Shown here: in pieces, positions 1 to 9,697 of the stretch
Layout: each line of letters opens with the position of its first letter
Position numbering within the stretch: the stretch's first letter is position 1
Assembly: GCA_016703535.1 (NCBI GenBank)
Contig: JADJBV010000002.1
Coordinates: 434,001-498,000, forward strand
Reading direction: 5' to 3'
Origin: Deltaproteobacteria bacterium
GTDB lineage: Bacteria > Myxococcota > Kuafuiibacteriia > Kuafuiibacteriales > Kuafuiibacteriaceae
DNA length: 64,000 nt
The notes under the pieces: generated by a model
What the model saw: only the letters and a program-made list of their open reading frames with translations
Database searches by the model: none
What the model was told of the DNA's origin: nothing
Position numbers and translations under genes: made by a program

Positions 1-642
1 GTGCGATCGGCGATCGCTGACATGACCTTACGTTCTCCGATCGACGGCGTGATCTTGAAGCGCCTGGTGGAGGTCGGCACTTTGGTGGGCCCTGGGGTCC
101 CGGGGTTCATCGTGGCCGACACCACCTCGGTGAAGGCCTCCTTCGGCGTCCCGGATACTCAACTCGGCGCGCTCAAGTTGGGCAGCCCGATCTCGGTGAC
201 CATCGAGGCGTTGCCCGGGCAACAGTTCAGCGGTTCGGTCAGCCGGGTGGCGCCGTCGGCGGACCTCGCGACCCGGGTGTTCGAGGTGGAGACGAGCATC
301 CCCAACCCGAGCGGAGTCCTGAAGACGGGCATGGTGGCGACCGTCCGTTTGGGAGATCTCAACGAGGCCAAGCCCGAGGTGCTCCTCCCGTTGTCGGCCA
401 TCGTCCGTTCTCCACGCGACGCGAACGCTTTCGCAGTTTTTGTGGTCAAGACCGAAGGGGCCATCGAACGGGTCAGCCTGCGGGACGTTCAGCTGGGCGA
501 GATCTACGCCAACTTCGTGCCGGCGACCCAGGGCATCGCGCCCAAAGAGCGGGTGGTAGTGATGGGGACCGGGCTCTTGTCCGACGGGCAAGAGGTCCGG
601 ATCATCCCCGAGGAGGACGGTGCGCGTGCAGCCGCCCAGTGA
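1..642 (+). CDS. RND efflux periplasmic adaptor (membrane fusion protein), 5'-truncated
   Basis: This is the C-terminal 213 residues of a HlyD/AcrA-type membrane fusion protein that links an RND pump to an outer-membrane channel in the periplasm. The window opens inside the gene, so the real start lies upstream and the GTG at base 1 is just an internal codon. Visible are the second lipoyl half (LRSPIDGVI near residue 10), the beta-barrel domain (about 45-120) and the membrane-proximal domain ending in GLLSDGQEVRI. The family is recognised from the SPIDGVI and GMVATVRL patterns and from the RND permease immediately downstream, whose start overlaps this gene by 23 bases, so the two are translationally coupled. 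The exported substrate cannot be read from the sequence. Confidence 0.85.
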   Translation: MRSAIADMTLRSPIDGVILKRLVEVGTLVGPGVPGFIVADTTSVKASFGVPDTQLGALKLGSPISVTIEALPGQQFSGSVSRVAPSADLATRVFEVETSIPNPSGVLKTGMVATVRLGDLNEAKPEVLLPLSAIVRSPRDANAFAVFVVKTEGAIERVSLRDVQLGEIYANFVPATQGIAPKERVVVMGTGLLSDGQEVRIIPEEDGARAAAQ

Positions 643-3600
643 CCAGCAGCTGATCGAAAAGACCCACAACCTGGCCCGCTATTTCACCGAGTGGCGTCAG
701 GTGAGTTGGGTGCTCCTGGTCGCCACCATGGCCTGGGGCGTCTTGGGTTATCAGTGGATGCCCAAGGCCAAAGATCCCTCAATCCCGATCCGCGTGGCGG
801 CGGCGGTCTGCATCTGGCCCGGCGCCAGCGCCGAACGCATCGAACAACAGGTCACCAAACGCATCGAAGCGGTGATCGCCGAAAACACCAGCGTCGAGAT
901 CATCACCTCCAACACCCGAAGCAGCGTGGTGGTGATCTACATCCTCCTCAAAGATGGGCTGACCGACATCGGCAAGGTCTTCGACGACATCGCCCTCCGC
1001 CTGAACACCGTCAAAGACCTGCCCCAGGGGGCCGGGCCGATCCAGTTCTACAAGGACTTCGGCGACACCGCGGCCCTGATGTTGACCGTGGGCAGCCCCA
1101 AGGTCTCGGAGGTCGAGATCGATCTTAGGTCCCGAGCCATCCGTCGAGCGATCGACGAGGCCCGGCTCGGAGCGCCAACCGATCAACGACGCGCCACCCT
1201 CTTGGCCACCTTCCCGACCGACGCCGACGTCCAGTCCTTCCGGCGCCTGGCGGCCGGTTTGGCGCCTCAACTCGAGGAGCTGGGCCGGGCCCGAGACTTC
1301 CGCTTCTTGGAGGGCGCCGGGTTTTTTGGGGTCGATGTCGAGCTCACCGATCAAGCGACCGACGCCGAGCTGTTGGCCGGCTTGCAAGGCCTCTTGCGAG
1401 ACCGCACCCGGCTCTCCGAGATCCACCCGGACGTTTGGCCCCTGACCGTGGTCCGCAACCCGGCGGAGGTCCGGGCCAAGTTGACCGAGGTCGCCGGCGA
1501 CAAATACAGCTACCGCCAACTCGACGACTACACCGACGCCATTCGGCGCCGCTTGCAGGCCGTGCCCTTGGTGGCCAAGGTGACCCGCTCCGGCGTTTTG
1601 TCCGAGCAGGTGCTGCTCGAATATTCACAGAATCGCCTGGCCTCCTTGGGGGTCAAGGTCGACAGCATCGATCAGATCATCTCGGCCCGGAACATCTCCA
1701 TGCCTGGCGGGGTCATCGAGATCGACCAGAAGAACATCACCATCGATCCCTCGGGTCAGCTGGCCAACGAAGGTGAACTCGGTGAGTTGCTGGTGGGCGC
1801 CACCGAACAAGGTATCCCCCTCTATTTGCGGGACATCGTGTCGGTGGAGCGGGCCTACGAGAGCCCGCCCCGTTACCTCAACTACTTGACCGTGCGGGAT
1901 GGGGCTGGCGACTGGCGACGCAACCGCGCCATCACCGTGGCCCTGCAGATGCGGCAGGGCGGTCAGATCGCCGACTTTGCAACCCAGGTTGACGCGGCCC
2001 TGGTCGAAGCCCAGGAACTCCTGCCCGACGATCTGGTGATTCGGCGGACTTCGGATCAACCGCTCCAGGTCAAAGAGAACGTCTCTCTCTTCATGAGCAG
2101 CCTCCTGGAGGCGATCTTCTTGGTGGTGTTGGTGGCCTTGATCGGCTTTTGGGAGTGGCGTTCAGCCCTGCTGATGGCCCTCTCCATCCCCATCACCTTG
2201 GCGATGACCTTCGGGATGATGGCCTTCTTGAACCTCGACATCCAGCAGGTGTCGGTGGCCAGCTTGATCATCGCGTTGGGCCTTTTGGTCGACGATCCGG
2301 TGGTCGCCGGTGACGCGATCAAGAGATCCCTCGCCGACGGCCATAAGCCTTTGATCGCCGCCTGGCTCGGACCCACCAAGTTGGCCACTGCGATCTTGTT
2401 CGCGACCATCACCAACATCGTCGCTTATCTGCCGTTTTTGGCCCTGAGCGGCGAAACCGGCCAGTTCCTCTACTCGTTGCCGGTGGTCCTTACCTGCTCC
2501 CTGGTGGCCTCGCGCATCGTCTCCATGACGTTCATCCCCATGCTCGGCTACTACCTGTTGCGGCCGGGCAAACACGAGGAAGGCGTCACCGATCGCAGCA
2601 AAGGTTTCGCGCGGTTTTACGCGCCCCTGGCCGAGTGGTCCCTCCGTCACCGCAAGTTGGTCCTCGTCGGGAGTTTGGTGCCCCTCACGTTGGCCATGGG
2701 GACCGGCGCCTTGATCAAGCCGAGCTTCTTCCCCAAAGACGAACAGTACCTCTCCTACGTCGACATCTGGCTGTCCGAAGACGCGCCCTTATCGGCGACG
2801 CGCCAAGTGGCCTTCACCGCGGAAGAGACCATCCTCAAGATCACCAGCGACTACGCCAAGGCCAACGGCCGGGTCCCGACCGAGATCCTGGAATCTATGA
2901 CCACCTTCTTGGGCGGTGGCGGGCCCCGCTTTTGGTATTCGGTGGAGCCGGAGCAGGAACAGCTCAACTACGCCCAGATCATCATTCAGGTGAAGAACAA
3001 GAAGGACACCATGAAGTTGATCGCGCCCTTGCAGGATGCACTGGCCGACATCCCGGGGGCTCACATCGACGTCAGGGAGCTGGAAAACGGCAAGCCGATC
3101 GGTCGACCGCTGGCGGTTCGGATCAAAGGAGAGGGCACCCGAGAGCTTCGGCACATCGCCGAACAAGTGAAGACCATCTTTCGCAAACACCCTTCGGCGG
3201 ACCGCATCCGGGACGACTGGGGCGCCGAGAGTTTTTCGGTGAAGTTGATGGTGGACCCGGATCGGGCCAACTTCGCCGGCGTCACCAACCTAGACGTGGC
3301 CCTCTCTTCGGCGGTGGGGATGAACGGCGCTCCGGTGGGCACCTTGCGCGACAAACACCGACAGATCCCGATCATCACTCGGATGAAGGCCGAAGAGCGA
3401 GCCCAACTCGAGGACGTCCAGAACCTCTACGTCCACGGCGCCAAGGGTGAAAAAGTCCCGGTGCGGCAGGTCTCGCGGATCGCCTACTCCCTGGAGACCG
3501 AAAAGATCCTGCGCAACAACCACGCTCGGACCATCACCGTCTCATGTTACCCGATGGCCAACGTCTTGCCGTCCGAGATCTTGAGCGTGCTGATGCCCGA

Positions 3601-4345
3601 GATCGAGGCATTGCAAGCCAACTTGCCACCTGGTTATCGGATCGAGATCGGCGGCGAATACGAAGAGCAGAACCGAGGTTTCGCCGAGCTGCTGTTGGTC
3701 TTGTTCATCTCGGTATCGGCGATCTTCATCGCTTTGGTGATCCAGTTCAAGTCGGCGGTGAAGCCGCTGATGGTGTTCGCCTCCTTGCCCTACGGCATCG
3801 CCGGCGCCTTCTTCACCCTCTACGTGATGGGCTCCTCCTTCGGTTTTATGGCGTTTTTGGGGGTGATCAGCCTGATCGGCGTGATCGTCAGCCACATCAT
3901 CGTGCTCTTCGACCTGATCGAAGAGCTGCGGGAGCACGGGGCGCCGCTGCAAGAGGCGCTGGTGGACGCGGCCATCCTTCGGATCCGGCCGGTGTTGATC
4001 ACCGTGGGCGCGACCGTGTTGGGCTTGGTCCCCTTGGCCCGCAACGGCGGTCCTCTTTGGGAGCCCCTCTGTTATGCCCAGATCGGCGGCCTGACCATCG
4101 CCTCGGCGTTGACCTTGGTGTTGGTGCCGGTCTTGTACGCGGTGTTCGTCCTGGATCTGAAGTGGATCCATTGGCCCGAAAAGCCCGTCGAAAAGCCCGA
4201 CGCCACGATGGTGATGACCCGCCGGATCCCGACCGGGCTCACCCAACAGTTCCAGCGCCCCGCCACCTTGGTGAACCGCCCCAAGATCGACACCGACGCG
4301 ACGGTGTTGACGCCGGTCGTCAAGCGCCCTCCGCCCAAGCCCTGA
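620..4345 (+). CDS. RND-family efflux permease
   Basis: Inner-membrane proton-driven pump of the AcrB/MMPL superfamily, 1241 residues, slightly longer than the usual 1000-1100. Features are an N-terminal membrane helix (about 25-45), a large periplasmic loop beginning with the PGASAERIEQQVT pattern, a cluster of helices around residues 490-680 with the proton-relay acid pair in GLLVDDPVVAGD, a second periplasmic loop, and a second helix bundle (about 1030-1190) with SLIGVIVSHIIVLFD. The C-terminal 60 residues are a proline-rich cytoplasmic tail without family similarity. The start is a GTG; AGGAGG lies only 3 bases upstream, so the GTG two codons later (626) is an equally good start. It forms an operon with the adaptor upstream; no outer-membrane factor is in the window. 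Confidence 0.93.
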   Translation: MRVQPPSDQQLIEKTHNLARYFTEWRQVSWVLLVATMAWGVLGYQWMPKAKDPSIPIRVAAAVCIWPGASAERIEQQVTKRIEAVIAENTSVEIITSNTRSSVVVIYILLKDGLTDIGKVFDDIALRLNTVKDLPQGAGPIQFYKDFGDTAALMLTVGSPKVSEVEIDLRSRAIRRAIDEARLGAPTDQRRATLLATFPTDADVQSFRRLAAGLAPQLEELGRARDFRFLEGAGFFGVDVELTDQATDAELLAGLQGLLRDRTRLSEIHPDVWPLTVVRNPAEVRAKLTEVAGDKYSYRQLDDYTDAIRRRLQAVPLVAKVTRSGVLSEQVLLEYSQNRLASLGVKVDSIDQIISARNISMPGGVIEIDQKNITIDPSGQLANEGELGELLVGATEQGIPLYLRDIVSVERAYESPPRYLNYLTVRDGAGDWRRNRAITVALQMRQGGQIADFATQVDAALVEAQELLPDDLVIRRTSDQPLQVKENVSLFMSSLLEAIFLVVLVALIGFWEWRSALLMALSIPITLAMTFGMMAFLNLDIQQVSVASLIIALGLLVDDPVVAGDAIKRSLADGHKPLIAAWLGPTKLATAILFATITNIVAYLPFLALSGETGQFLYSLPVVLTCSLVASRIVSMTFIPMLGYYLLRPGKHEEGVTDRSKGFARFYAPLAEWSLRHRKLVLVGSLVPLTLAMGTGALIKPSFFPKDEQYLSYVDIWLSEDAPLSATRQVAFTAEETILKITSDYAKANGRVPTEILESMTTFLGGGGPRFWYSVEPEQEQLNYAQIIIQVKNKKDTMKLIAPLQDALADIPGAHIDVRELENGKPIGRPLAVRIKGEGTRELRHIAEQVKTIFRKHPSADRIRDDWGAESFSVKLMVDPDRANFAGVTNLDVALSSAVGMNGAPVGTLRDKHRQIPIITRMKAEERAQLEDVQNLYVHGAKGEKVPVRQVSRIAYSLETEKILRNNHARTITVSCYPMANVLPSEILSVLMPEIEALQANLPPGYRIEIGGEYEEQNRGFAELLLVLFISVSAIFIALVIQFKSAVKPLMVFASLPYGIAGAFFTLYVMGSSFGFMAFLGVISLIGVIVSHIIVLFDLIEELREHGAPLQEALVDAAILRIRPVLITVGATVLGLVPLARNGGPLWEPLCYAQIGGLTIASALTLVLVPVLYAVFVLDLKWIHWPEKPVEKPDATMVMTRRIPTGLTQQFQRPATLVNRPKIDTDATVLTPVVKRPPPKP

Positions 4346-4385
4346 GCTTGCACCAGGAACCCATCCGTGGACTGCTGGCCCGACC

Positions 4386-4841
4386 ATGAGCCAACGCTTC
4401 GGTGATCTCGAGCTGGTGCTCCCGCCCAAGTGGACGGATCAGAGCGTGTTGACCTTCGTGCGCCCCTCCGATCGTCCCGCGGGCGTGGCGGGCGCGCCCG
4501 ATCTCCAACGCAACTTCGTGGTGGTGCGGGCCCCCGCCGATGGGACCTTCGGGATCAGTGACCTGGCCCGACAACACCTGGCCAGCCTCCAAGCCGCCAT
4601 CCCCAAGATCGAGGTCTTGAAGGAGAGCGAAGAGACCATCGACGGTGCACCAGCCCTCCTACGAGAGGTGCGATTTCCGACGCCTGGCCACGGCCTGGCC
4701 CAGCAGCTCCACGTGTTCCTGATCCACGGGGATCAGGCCTTCACCATGGTCGGCACCGGCTCGGCGGGTTTGGTCTTCGACGGCTTGCGCAAGGAGCTGC
4801 TGCTTTTGGTGCGCAGCTTCCGTCGCCTTACGGCAACTTGA
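4386..4841 (+). CDS. DcrB-like (DUF1795) protein
   Basis: A 151-residue protein matching the DcrB/DUF1795 fold, seen in FGDLELVLPPKWTDQSV at the N-terminus, the central NFVVVRAPADG strand and the ending FDGLRKELLLLVRSFR. In other bacteria such proteins are small soluble or periplasmic factors, sometimes near type VI secretion genes; no secretion genes are visible here and no signal peptide is present, so the role is unknown. It starts 41 bases after the RND permease and may be cotranscribed with it. Its 3' end overlaps the convergent gene on the other strand by 14 bases. Confidence 0.65.
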   Translation: MSQRFGDLELVLPPKWTDQSVLTFVRPSDRPAGVAGAPDLQRNFVVVRAPADGTFGISDLARQHLASLQAAIPKIEVLKESEETIDGAPALLREVRFPTPGHGLAQQLHVFLIHGDQAFTMVGTGSAGLVFDGLRKELLLLVRSFRRLTAT

Positions 4842-5805
4842 GCGGGGCGCCGCCGAGCTGCACACCCGCCAAGTTGAGGATGAAGTAGGGATCTTTGCTT
4901 CGGAAGGCCCCGAAGAACGCGTTGTAGAGCGAACCAACCATGGTGATCACGCCCAACACCGCCGCCGCCTCGGGCGCCGCCGCGACCATGGTGCTGACGC
5001 TGACCGCACCGACGCCGATCGCGGTGGCCATGGCCAAGCCCGGGGTGCGGGAACCGGACTCTTCGGCTTTGGGCATCACCACCGAAGACGGGCCGTTGTA
5101 GACCACCACGTCACGGGTCGTGTCGGCGACCACCGAGGGCGCCGGGGGACGACCGGTGGCCCGATTGGCGCCGCCCGAAAACACGTCGGACACCGCCTCG
5201 GCGATCCGGCGCGGCAGGTTGAAGAGCCCCTCGAAGAAGCTGTTGTTGAGATCCTCGACCCGCAGCACCTGGACCTGATCGAACTGATCGGTGCCCAACA
5301 CCGCCTCGATCCCCGGGAGTGCGTTCTTCAGCCGACCTTGGCCGTTGGTGGCCACGTAAAATCGGTTGCTCGGCGCTTCACGGAAGACGATCAGGTCGTA
5401 GCCGCCGTGCCGCATGATCTGGACCGCCGCGTCCACATCCAGGTTCTTGCCCAACTCAAAGACGTTTTCATAACGTTTGCCGGACAACAAAAGCGGCGGC
5501 CGTCGGATCAGCTCCAGGTTGGCGGCCGGGTTTTGGAAGAAGGCCTCGATGGACTGAAAGCGCTCGACGAAGGCGGCCCGCTCTTCGTTCGGGATCTGCA
5601 GAGCGCTGGGTCGATTGGCCAACAACTTGTCGAGTTCACCCCGGGCCCACCCGATCTCGGGTGCGCTCAGCTGACCGTTGGTGCCCTTGGGTTTGGCGGC
5701 GTCGACCAGGGCCGCGACCTTCTGGGTCTCCGGGTCGCTCATGGCCCAGATGTGCATCGACGTGACGGACGTCGGTTTGGTCGCGGCGGCAGAAGTACGT
5801 CCCAT
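4828..5805 (-). CDS. Hypothetical protein with C-terminal hydrophobic segment
   Basis: A 325-residue protein I do not recognise. The N-terminal half (about 20-190) is soluble and charged, with a helix-rich stretch beginning SDPETQKVAALV and a compact region around LKNALPGIEAVLGTDQ. Residues 240-300 form a long Ala/Gly/Val-rich hydrophobic segment (AIGVGAVSVSTMVAAAPEA) that could be one or two membrane or toxin-like hydrophobic helices. The arrangement resembles some secreted effectors, but nothing shows this directly. An alternative start is the Met at residue 22. It is transcribed towards the DcrB-like gene and overlaps it tail to tail. Confidence 0.6.
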   Translation of the reverse strand: MGRTSAAATKPTSVTSMHIWAMSDPETQKVAALVDAAKPKGTNGQLSAPEIGWARGELDKLLANRPSALQIPNEERAAFVERFQSIEAFFQNPAANLELIRRPPLLLSGKRYENVFELGKNLDVDAAVQIMRHGGYDLIVFREAPSNRFYVATNGQGRLKNALPGIEAVLGTDQFDQVQVLRVEDLNNSFFEGLFNLPRRIAEAVSDVFSGGANRATGRPPAPSVVADTTRDVVVYNGPSSVVMPKAEESGSRTPGLAMATAIGVGAVSVSTMVAAAPEAAAVLGVITMVGSLYNAFFGAFRSKDPYFILNLAGVQLGGAPLKLP

Positions 5806-5927
5806 CTCCTACATTGGAACACACCCCGGCTCGGGTCGGTCTCGGGCACCCGGCGGCCGGGATCGACGCAACTCCCGCCTACGAGGGCCGATAAGTGCCC
5901 TCCGCACCAAAAGGTGACCCGGCCAAC

Positions 5928-5957
5928 TTGATCCCGGGGGCCTGCATTCATTAGTGT
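5928..5957 (+). promoter_or_regulatory. Candidate sigma70-like promoter, leaderless type
   Basis: TTGATC (5928-5933), an 18-base spacer and TAGTGT (5952-5957) lie directly before the GTG at 5964, leaving only 6 bases between the -10 box and the start codon. No ribosome binding site is visible before that GTG. The same geometry recurs at other first genes in this window. This is a pattern match only. Confidence 0.4.
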
Positions 5958-5963
5958 TACTCG

Positions 5964-6827
5964 GTGGTTACGACGCTGGTCGCGTGTTGGGCCTTATTGG
6001 CCGTGGTGGCCAGTCCAGACGGCCCCGGGGCCCAGCGGGTGCCCACCGCGATCCTCTTGCCGACCCTGGGCGACCCGGACCTGGCGGGCTTTGGGGGCGC
6101 GGTGGAGCGGGTGTTGCGCCAGCAGATCGACGCGATCCCGGAGGTCGATAGCTCCGCCACGCCCTCTTTGGATCTGGAGGGCCTGCAGCTGGCGGTCGGG
6201 TGTGTGGCCGACAACGACGACTGCCTGCGGTCGGTGGCGGCCCAGCTGAAGGTCGAGGTGGTGGTCGCGGCCCAGCTGGATCGGGCCGGCGATGACCTGG
6301 TGTTGTCGGTCCTTCAGTTCCGCGGGGATCGCACGCCGGCCCGTCGTCAGGTGGTGCGCCGGACCTCCGGGAGCTCCCGGGAAAGTCAGCTGCTCACCGA
6401 GATCCCGGGGATCGTCGACGAACTCTACGATCGCGTGGCGCCGCCCACCTATCAGCCCCAGGTGGTGGCCCAAACCTCGCCACCTCCCGCCGAAGCCCCT
6501 TGGTGGCCTTGGGCGGTCCTCGGTGGCGGGGGGGCGCTGGTGGTCAGCGGCCTGGTGTTGGGCGCGGTCGCCAGCGGCACCGAGTCGGACTTTGGGGCGG
6601 CGCCGACCGACTCCGAAGCCCAGGTGGACCAAACTTTGGACTTGAAGGATCGAGCCGAAGGCCAAGCGACGGGCGCCAACGTGCTTTTGGTCGCGGGGTT
6701 GGTGGTGGCCGCGGTGGGTGGGGCCGCCTTGTACTGGACCTGGCCCGCTGAAGTGACGCCCACGGTGGCGGTGGGGTCGGAGCAAACGCAAGTTGGCTTG
6801 CACTTTGTTTGGGGAGGTGGGCCGTGA
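5964..6827 (+). CDS. Secreted protein with two C-terminal membrane helices
   Basis: A 287-residue protein starting at GTG with an N-terminal signal peptide (LVACWALLAVVASP). The periplasmic part (about 25-165) has a pattern seen in myxobacterial proteins that score a combined AATPase-like or PEGA-associated domain: TAILLPTLGDPDL, then a segment with a Cys pair in VGCVADNDDCLRSVAAQL. Two hydrophobic helices follow near residues 180-200 and 237-255, separated by an acidic stretch. Function is unknown. The last codon overlaps the GTG of the following Cys-rich lipoprotein (GTGA overlap), and a copy of the GCAAG-N4-CTTGC palindrome lies at 6788-6801 near its end. Confidence 0.7.
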   Translation: MVTTLVACWALLAVVASPDGPGAQRVPTAILLPTLGDPDLAGFGGAVERVLRQQIDAIPEVDSSATPSLDLEGLQLAVGCVADNDDCLRSVAAQLKVEVVVAAQLDRAGDDLVLSVLQFRGDRTPARRQVVRRTSGSSRESQLLTEIPGIVDELYDRVAPPTYQPQVVAQTSPPPAEAPWWPWAVLGGGGALVVSGLVLGAVASGTESDFGAAPTDSEAQVDQTLDLKDRAEGQATGANVLLVAGLVVAAVGGAALYWTWPAEVTPTVAVGSEQTQVGLHFVWGGGP

Positions 6828-8104
6828 GAGCTGTTTGGGCCCTCTTCTTGTTGGCGGGTTGTACCGTCGATCCCGCGGCCAACCCCGGCGCCACTTGCAG
6901 CGCCGACTCCGACTGCCCCGGCGATCGGCGTTGTTACCGCGGTTATTGCGTGTTGGGGGCTTCTGACAGCGGCGTCCCCGACGCAGACCCCGCCGACGTT
7001 TCGCCCAGCGACGGGCCGATCTTGGATGGTGGCCCGTCCGACACCGGTGAAGTTTGTGAACCCGGCCAAGCCTGCGTCGATCCAACCCGCTTCGGCATCT
7101 GCCGAGACGGTTTGCGCACCTGCGGCGGCGCGGTCGAGTGCATCACCACCTCCAGCCGCGACGAAATCTGCAACCTGGTGGACGACGACTGCGACGGCAA
7201 CACCGACGAAGACTGGGACCTGATGCGGGATCGCCAACACTGCGGCGAGTGCAACCGAGCTTGCGGTCCGGGCCTGGAGTGTTGTGGTGGTTCGTGCGTC
7301 GATACCTCGACCAACGCGACCCACTGCGGGGGCTGCGGCGGCGACTGCCGAGGCGACACCTGTTGTGGGGGGCGTTGTTTTGCCACCGAAACCAGCACCA
7401 CCCACTGCGGGCGCTGCGGCCAAGCTTGCGACGATGGTGAGGTCTGTTGTGGAGATCGCTGCGCCGATCTCCGGACCGACGGGGAACATTGCGGGGTCTG
7501 TCCCAACGCCTGCACCGGCAATGACGTTTGTTGCAGCGGTGAGTGCAACGATCCCGCCTCCTCCGAGTGCAACGGCTGTGTGCAAACCTGCGGCGGCGGC
7601 ACCGTCTGTTGCCAAGGATCCTGCGTGGACACCAACAGCAACCCCGACTTCTGCGGCAGCTGCGGGCGGCCTTGCGCCGAAGGGGAACGGTGTTGCTCCG
7701 GCGAGTGTTTCCCGAACGACGAAGACCACTGCAACGGCTGCGATCCCTGCGACAACGGTGAGTTGTGCTGCGCCGCCGGTTGTGTCCCCAACAACGCGGC
7801 CAACTGCAACGTTTGCAACTTCGCTTGCACCGGCGGCACCACCTGTTGCCCGAACGTGGTCGCGCCCGCCAACCCGTGCATCGATCTCACCAACGACCCT
7901 CAACACTGCGGGGACTGCATGACCCAATGTGGCAACCAACAGATCTGCAGCAACGGCCAGTGTTGCCCCATGGGTCGCACGGGCTGCCCCGATGGTTGCG
8001 TGAACCTGACCAACGATCCCGACAACTGCAATGAATGCGGCAACGTCTGCGGGGTCCTCAACCTGATCCCTCTCCGTTGTGTCGGAGGTCAGTGTCGGTT
8101 GTGA
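6824..8104 (+). CDS. Cys-rich repeat lipoprotein
   Basis: A surface lipoprotein of about 426 residues. The start chosen is the GTG overlapping the previous stop, with GGAGGTG about 6 bases upstream; this gives VRAVWALFLLAGC, a type II signal with the lipobox LAGC. A GTG five codons earlier is possible. An Asp/Pro-rich spacer with DADPADVSPSDG follows, then roughly ten Cys-rich units built on HCGxCGxxC and GxxCCxGxC (about residues 110-420). One unit, NLVDDDCDGNTDE, is the calcium-binding MopE/MAM-like motif common in myxobacterial proteins. Such proteins are typically anchored on the cell surface; no enzymatic domain is seen. The gene is coupled at both ends: the kinase start overlaps its stop. 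Confidence 0.8.
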   Translation: MRAVWALFLLAGCTVDPAANPGATCSADSDCPGDRRCYRGYCVLGASDSGVPDADPADVSPSDGPILDGGPSDTGEVCEPGQACVDPTRFGICRDGLRTCGGAVECITTSSRDEICNLVDDDCDGNTDEDWDLMRDRQHCGECNRACGPGLECCGGSCVDTSTNATHCGGCGGDCRGDTCCGGRCFATETSTTHCGRCGQACDDGEVCCGDRCADLRTDGEHCGVCPNACTGNDVCCSGECNDPASSECNGCVQTCGGGTVCCQGSCVDTNSNPDFCGSCGRPCAEGERCCSGECFPNDEDHCNGCDPCDNGELCCAAGCVPNNAANCNVCNFACTGGTTCCPNVVAPANPCIDLTNDPQHCGDCMTQCGNQQICSNGQCCPMGRTGCPDGCVNLTNDPDNCNECGNVCGVLNLIPLRCVGGQCRL

Positions 8105-9657
8105 GTGGCCCGGACCCGCTGCTTGGTTCGGTGGTGGGCGGCCGCTACCGAATCCGATCGAGGTTGGGCGCCGGCGGGATGGCGGTGGTCTACGACGCCA
8201 TCCACGAGGAGTTGGGCCGCGAGTTCGCGGTGAAGGTGGTCAGCGTCGACCTGGCCAATCACCGGGGGGTGATCGAACGTTTCCTGAAGGAGGCCCGGAC
8301 CGTGGCGGCCTTGGGGCACCCCAACATCGTCGAGGTTTATGACCTGGGGCGTTTGCCCGACGATCGGCCGTACCTGGTGATGGAGCGGCTCCACGGCCGC
8401 AACTTTGGGAACCTCCTCGAGGAGCGGGGCCCTTTGCCGCTGGCCGAGGTCGTGCAACTCCTCAGCCAGGTCGCCGCGGCGTTGGAGTTGGTGCACCACA
8501 AGGGCATCGTTCATCGAGACATCAAGCTGGAGAACTTGATGTTGTGCCGAAAGGAAGACGGGACCGAGTTGGTGAAGGTCCTGGACTTTGGCATCGCCGC
8601 GATGCTCGACCCGGCCCGAGGCCTGGCCACCACCACCAACCACGGCAACATCACCGGGACCCCCCTCTACATGGCGCCCGAGGCGATCTTCGATCAGGTC
8701 TTCGATCGCCGGGCCGACGTCTATTCTTTGGCGGTGGTCGCGTATTTTTTGCTGACCGGGCAGCCGCCGTTCGTCGCCGCCGATCTGACCAACCTGATCC
8801 GCCGCAAGTTGCTCGAGACGCCAATGCCGCTGTCGAGTTTTGGGGTCACCTTTGGGCCCGAGCTGGAGGCTGCGGTGGCCCGGGGCCTGGGCCGCGAGCC
8901 CAAAGAACGCTTCGACTCGGCCAAGGCCTTGGTTCAGGCCCTCGAGCCGCCGGCGCCGCCGGCCCCACCTCGGGAGCCCACGCCCTCGCCGATCACCACC
9001 CCATCGCCGCCGCCAGCGACGCCTGAGTTGGCCTTGGACTCTCAAGATCTGGCGGCGGCCCGGGCTCCTCGTTGGCCTTGGATCGTCGGGGGATTGGTCG
9101 CCTTTGGCCTGGCCGCCTTGATCACCACCATGGTGCGGCCGCCGGCGCCGGCGCCCGTGTCAACTCAACTTGCAGTGGCGCCATCACCCGCCGAAGGATC
9201 GCCGGTTCACGCGCCGGATCCGACCCCAGCGCCGACCCCGCCGCTCCCCAAGATCACGCCTGCGCGACCGCCCCCGCCCGCGGCCGCGGCGGTCGAGTCC
9301 GCGCCGACGCCCAAGGTGTCGCCCCCTCCACCACCACCGCCCCAGGTCGTCGAGGTCGCGCCCGATGTTCGAGGTCCCAAGCTGGATCGGGCCAAGGCCG
9401 AAGCCGACAGCGACCGGGGCACCCAGGCCCTCCTCAAAGGTTACCTGCCAGAGGCCATCGAGGCGTTTCGCGCCGCCACCCAAGCGGCCCCCAACTTTGC
9501 CCCGGCCTGGCGGGGTTTGGGCCTGGCCAACGAACGGATGGGCCGCCGGGCCGAGGCGATCGAGGCCTTTCGCCGCTACCTTCGTTACGCGCCCCAAGGC
9601 GCCGAGTCCGAGGTGGTGCGGACCCGGCTGGCCCGCCTGGAAGCGGCCCCTCAATAA
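8101..9657 (+). CDS. Membrane-anchored Ser/Thr protein kinase with C-terminal TPR
   Basis: About 518 residues. The GTG start overlaps the upstream TGA and is preceded by GGAGG, giving an N-terminus close to the catalytic domain. The kinase has the Gly loop LGAGGMAVVYDA (about 19-30), the catalytic loop HRDIKLEN (about 137-144), DFGIA (about 162) and the GTPLYMAPE activation segment, so it should be active. A Pro-rich juxtamembrane linker leads to one membrane helix (about 324-345), a second Pro/Ala-rich stretch, and TPR units near the C-terminus (ALLKGYLPEAIEAFRAA and AFRRYLRYAPQG). It belongs to the PknB/Pkn2-like kinases abundant in myxobacteria. Its place in a coupled run of envelope genes suggests it senses or controls surface components; this is inference. 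Confidence 0.92.
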   Translation: MSGPDPLLGSVVGGRYRIRSRLGAGGMAVVYDAIHEELGREFAVKVVSVDLANHRGVIERFLKEARTVAALGHPNIVEVYDLGRLPDDRPYLVMERLHGRNFGNLLEERGPLPLAEVVQLLSQVAAALELVHHKGIVHRDIKLENLMLCRKEDGTELVKVLDFGIAAMLDPARGLATTTNHGNITGTPLYMAPEAIFDQVFDRRADVYSLAVVAYFLLTGQPPFVAADLTNLIRRKLLETPMPLSSFGVTFGPELEAAVARGLGREPKERFDSAKALVQALEPPAPPAPPREPTPSPITTPSPPPATPELALDSQDLAAARAPRWPWIVGGLVAFGLAALITTMVRPPAPAPVSTQLAVAPSPAEGSPVHAPDPTPAPTPPLPKITPARPPPPAAAAVESAPTPKVSPPPPPPPQVVEVAPDVRGPKLDRAKAEADSDRGTQALLKGYLPEAIEAFRAATQAAPNFAPAWRGLGLANERMGRRAEAIEAFRRYLRYAPQGAESEVVRTRLARLEAAPQ

Positions 9658-9697
9658 CTGACATAAGGCTGTCATTTGCCTCGGGCAAGTTCGGTCC
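9658..9697 (+). other. Short intergenic hairpins
   Basis: The 40 bases between the kinase and the GFA-like gene contain two small inverted repeats: TGACA/TGTCA with a 6-base loop, followed by TTGCC/GGCAA with a 3-base loop. A weak terminator or an operator are both possible; there is no long T-run. Confidence 0.3.
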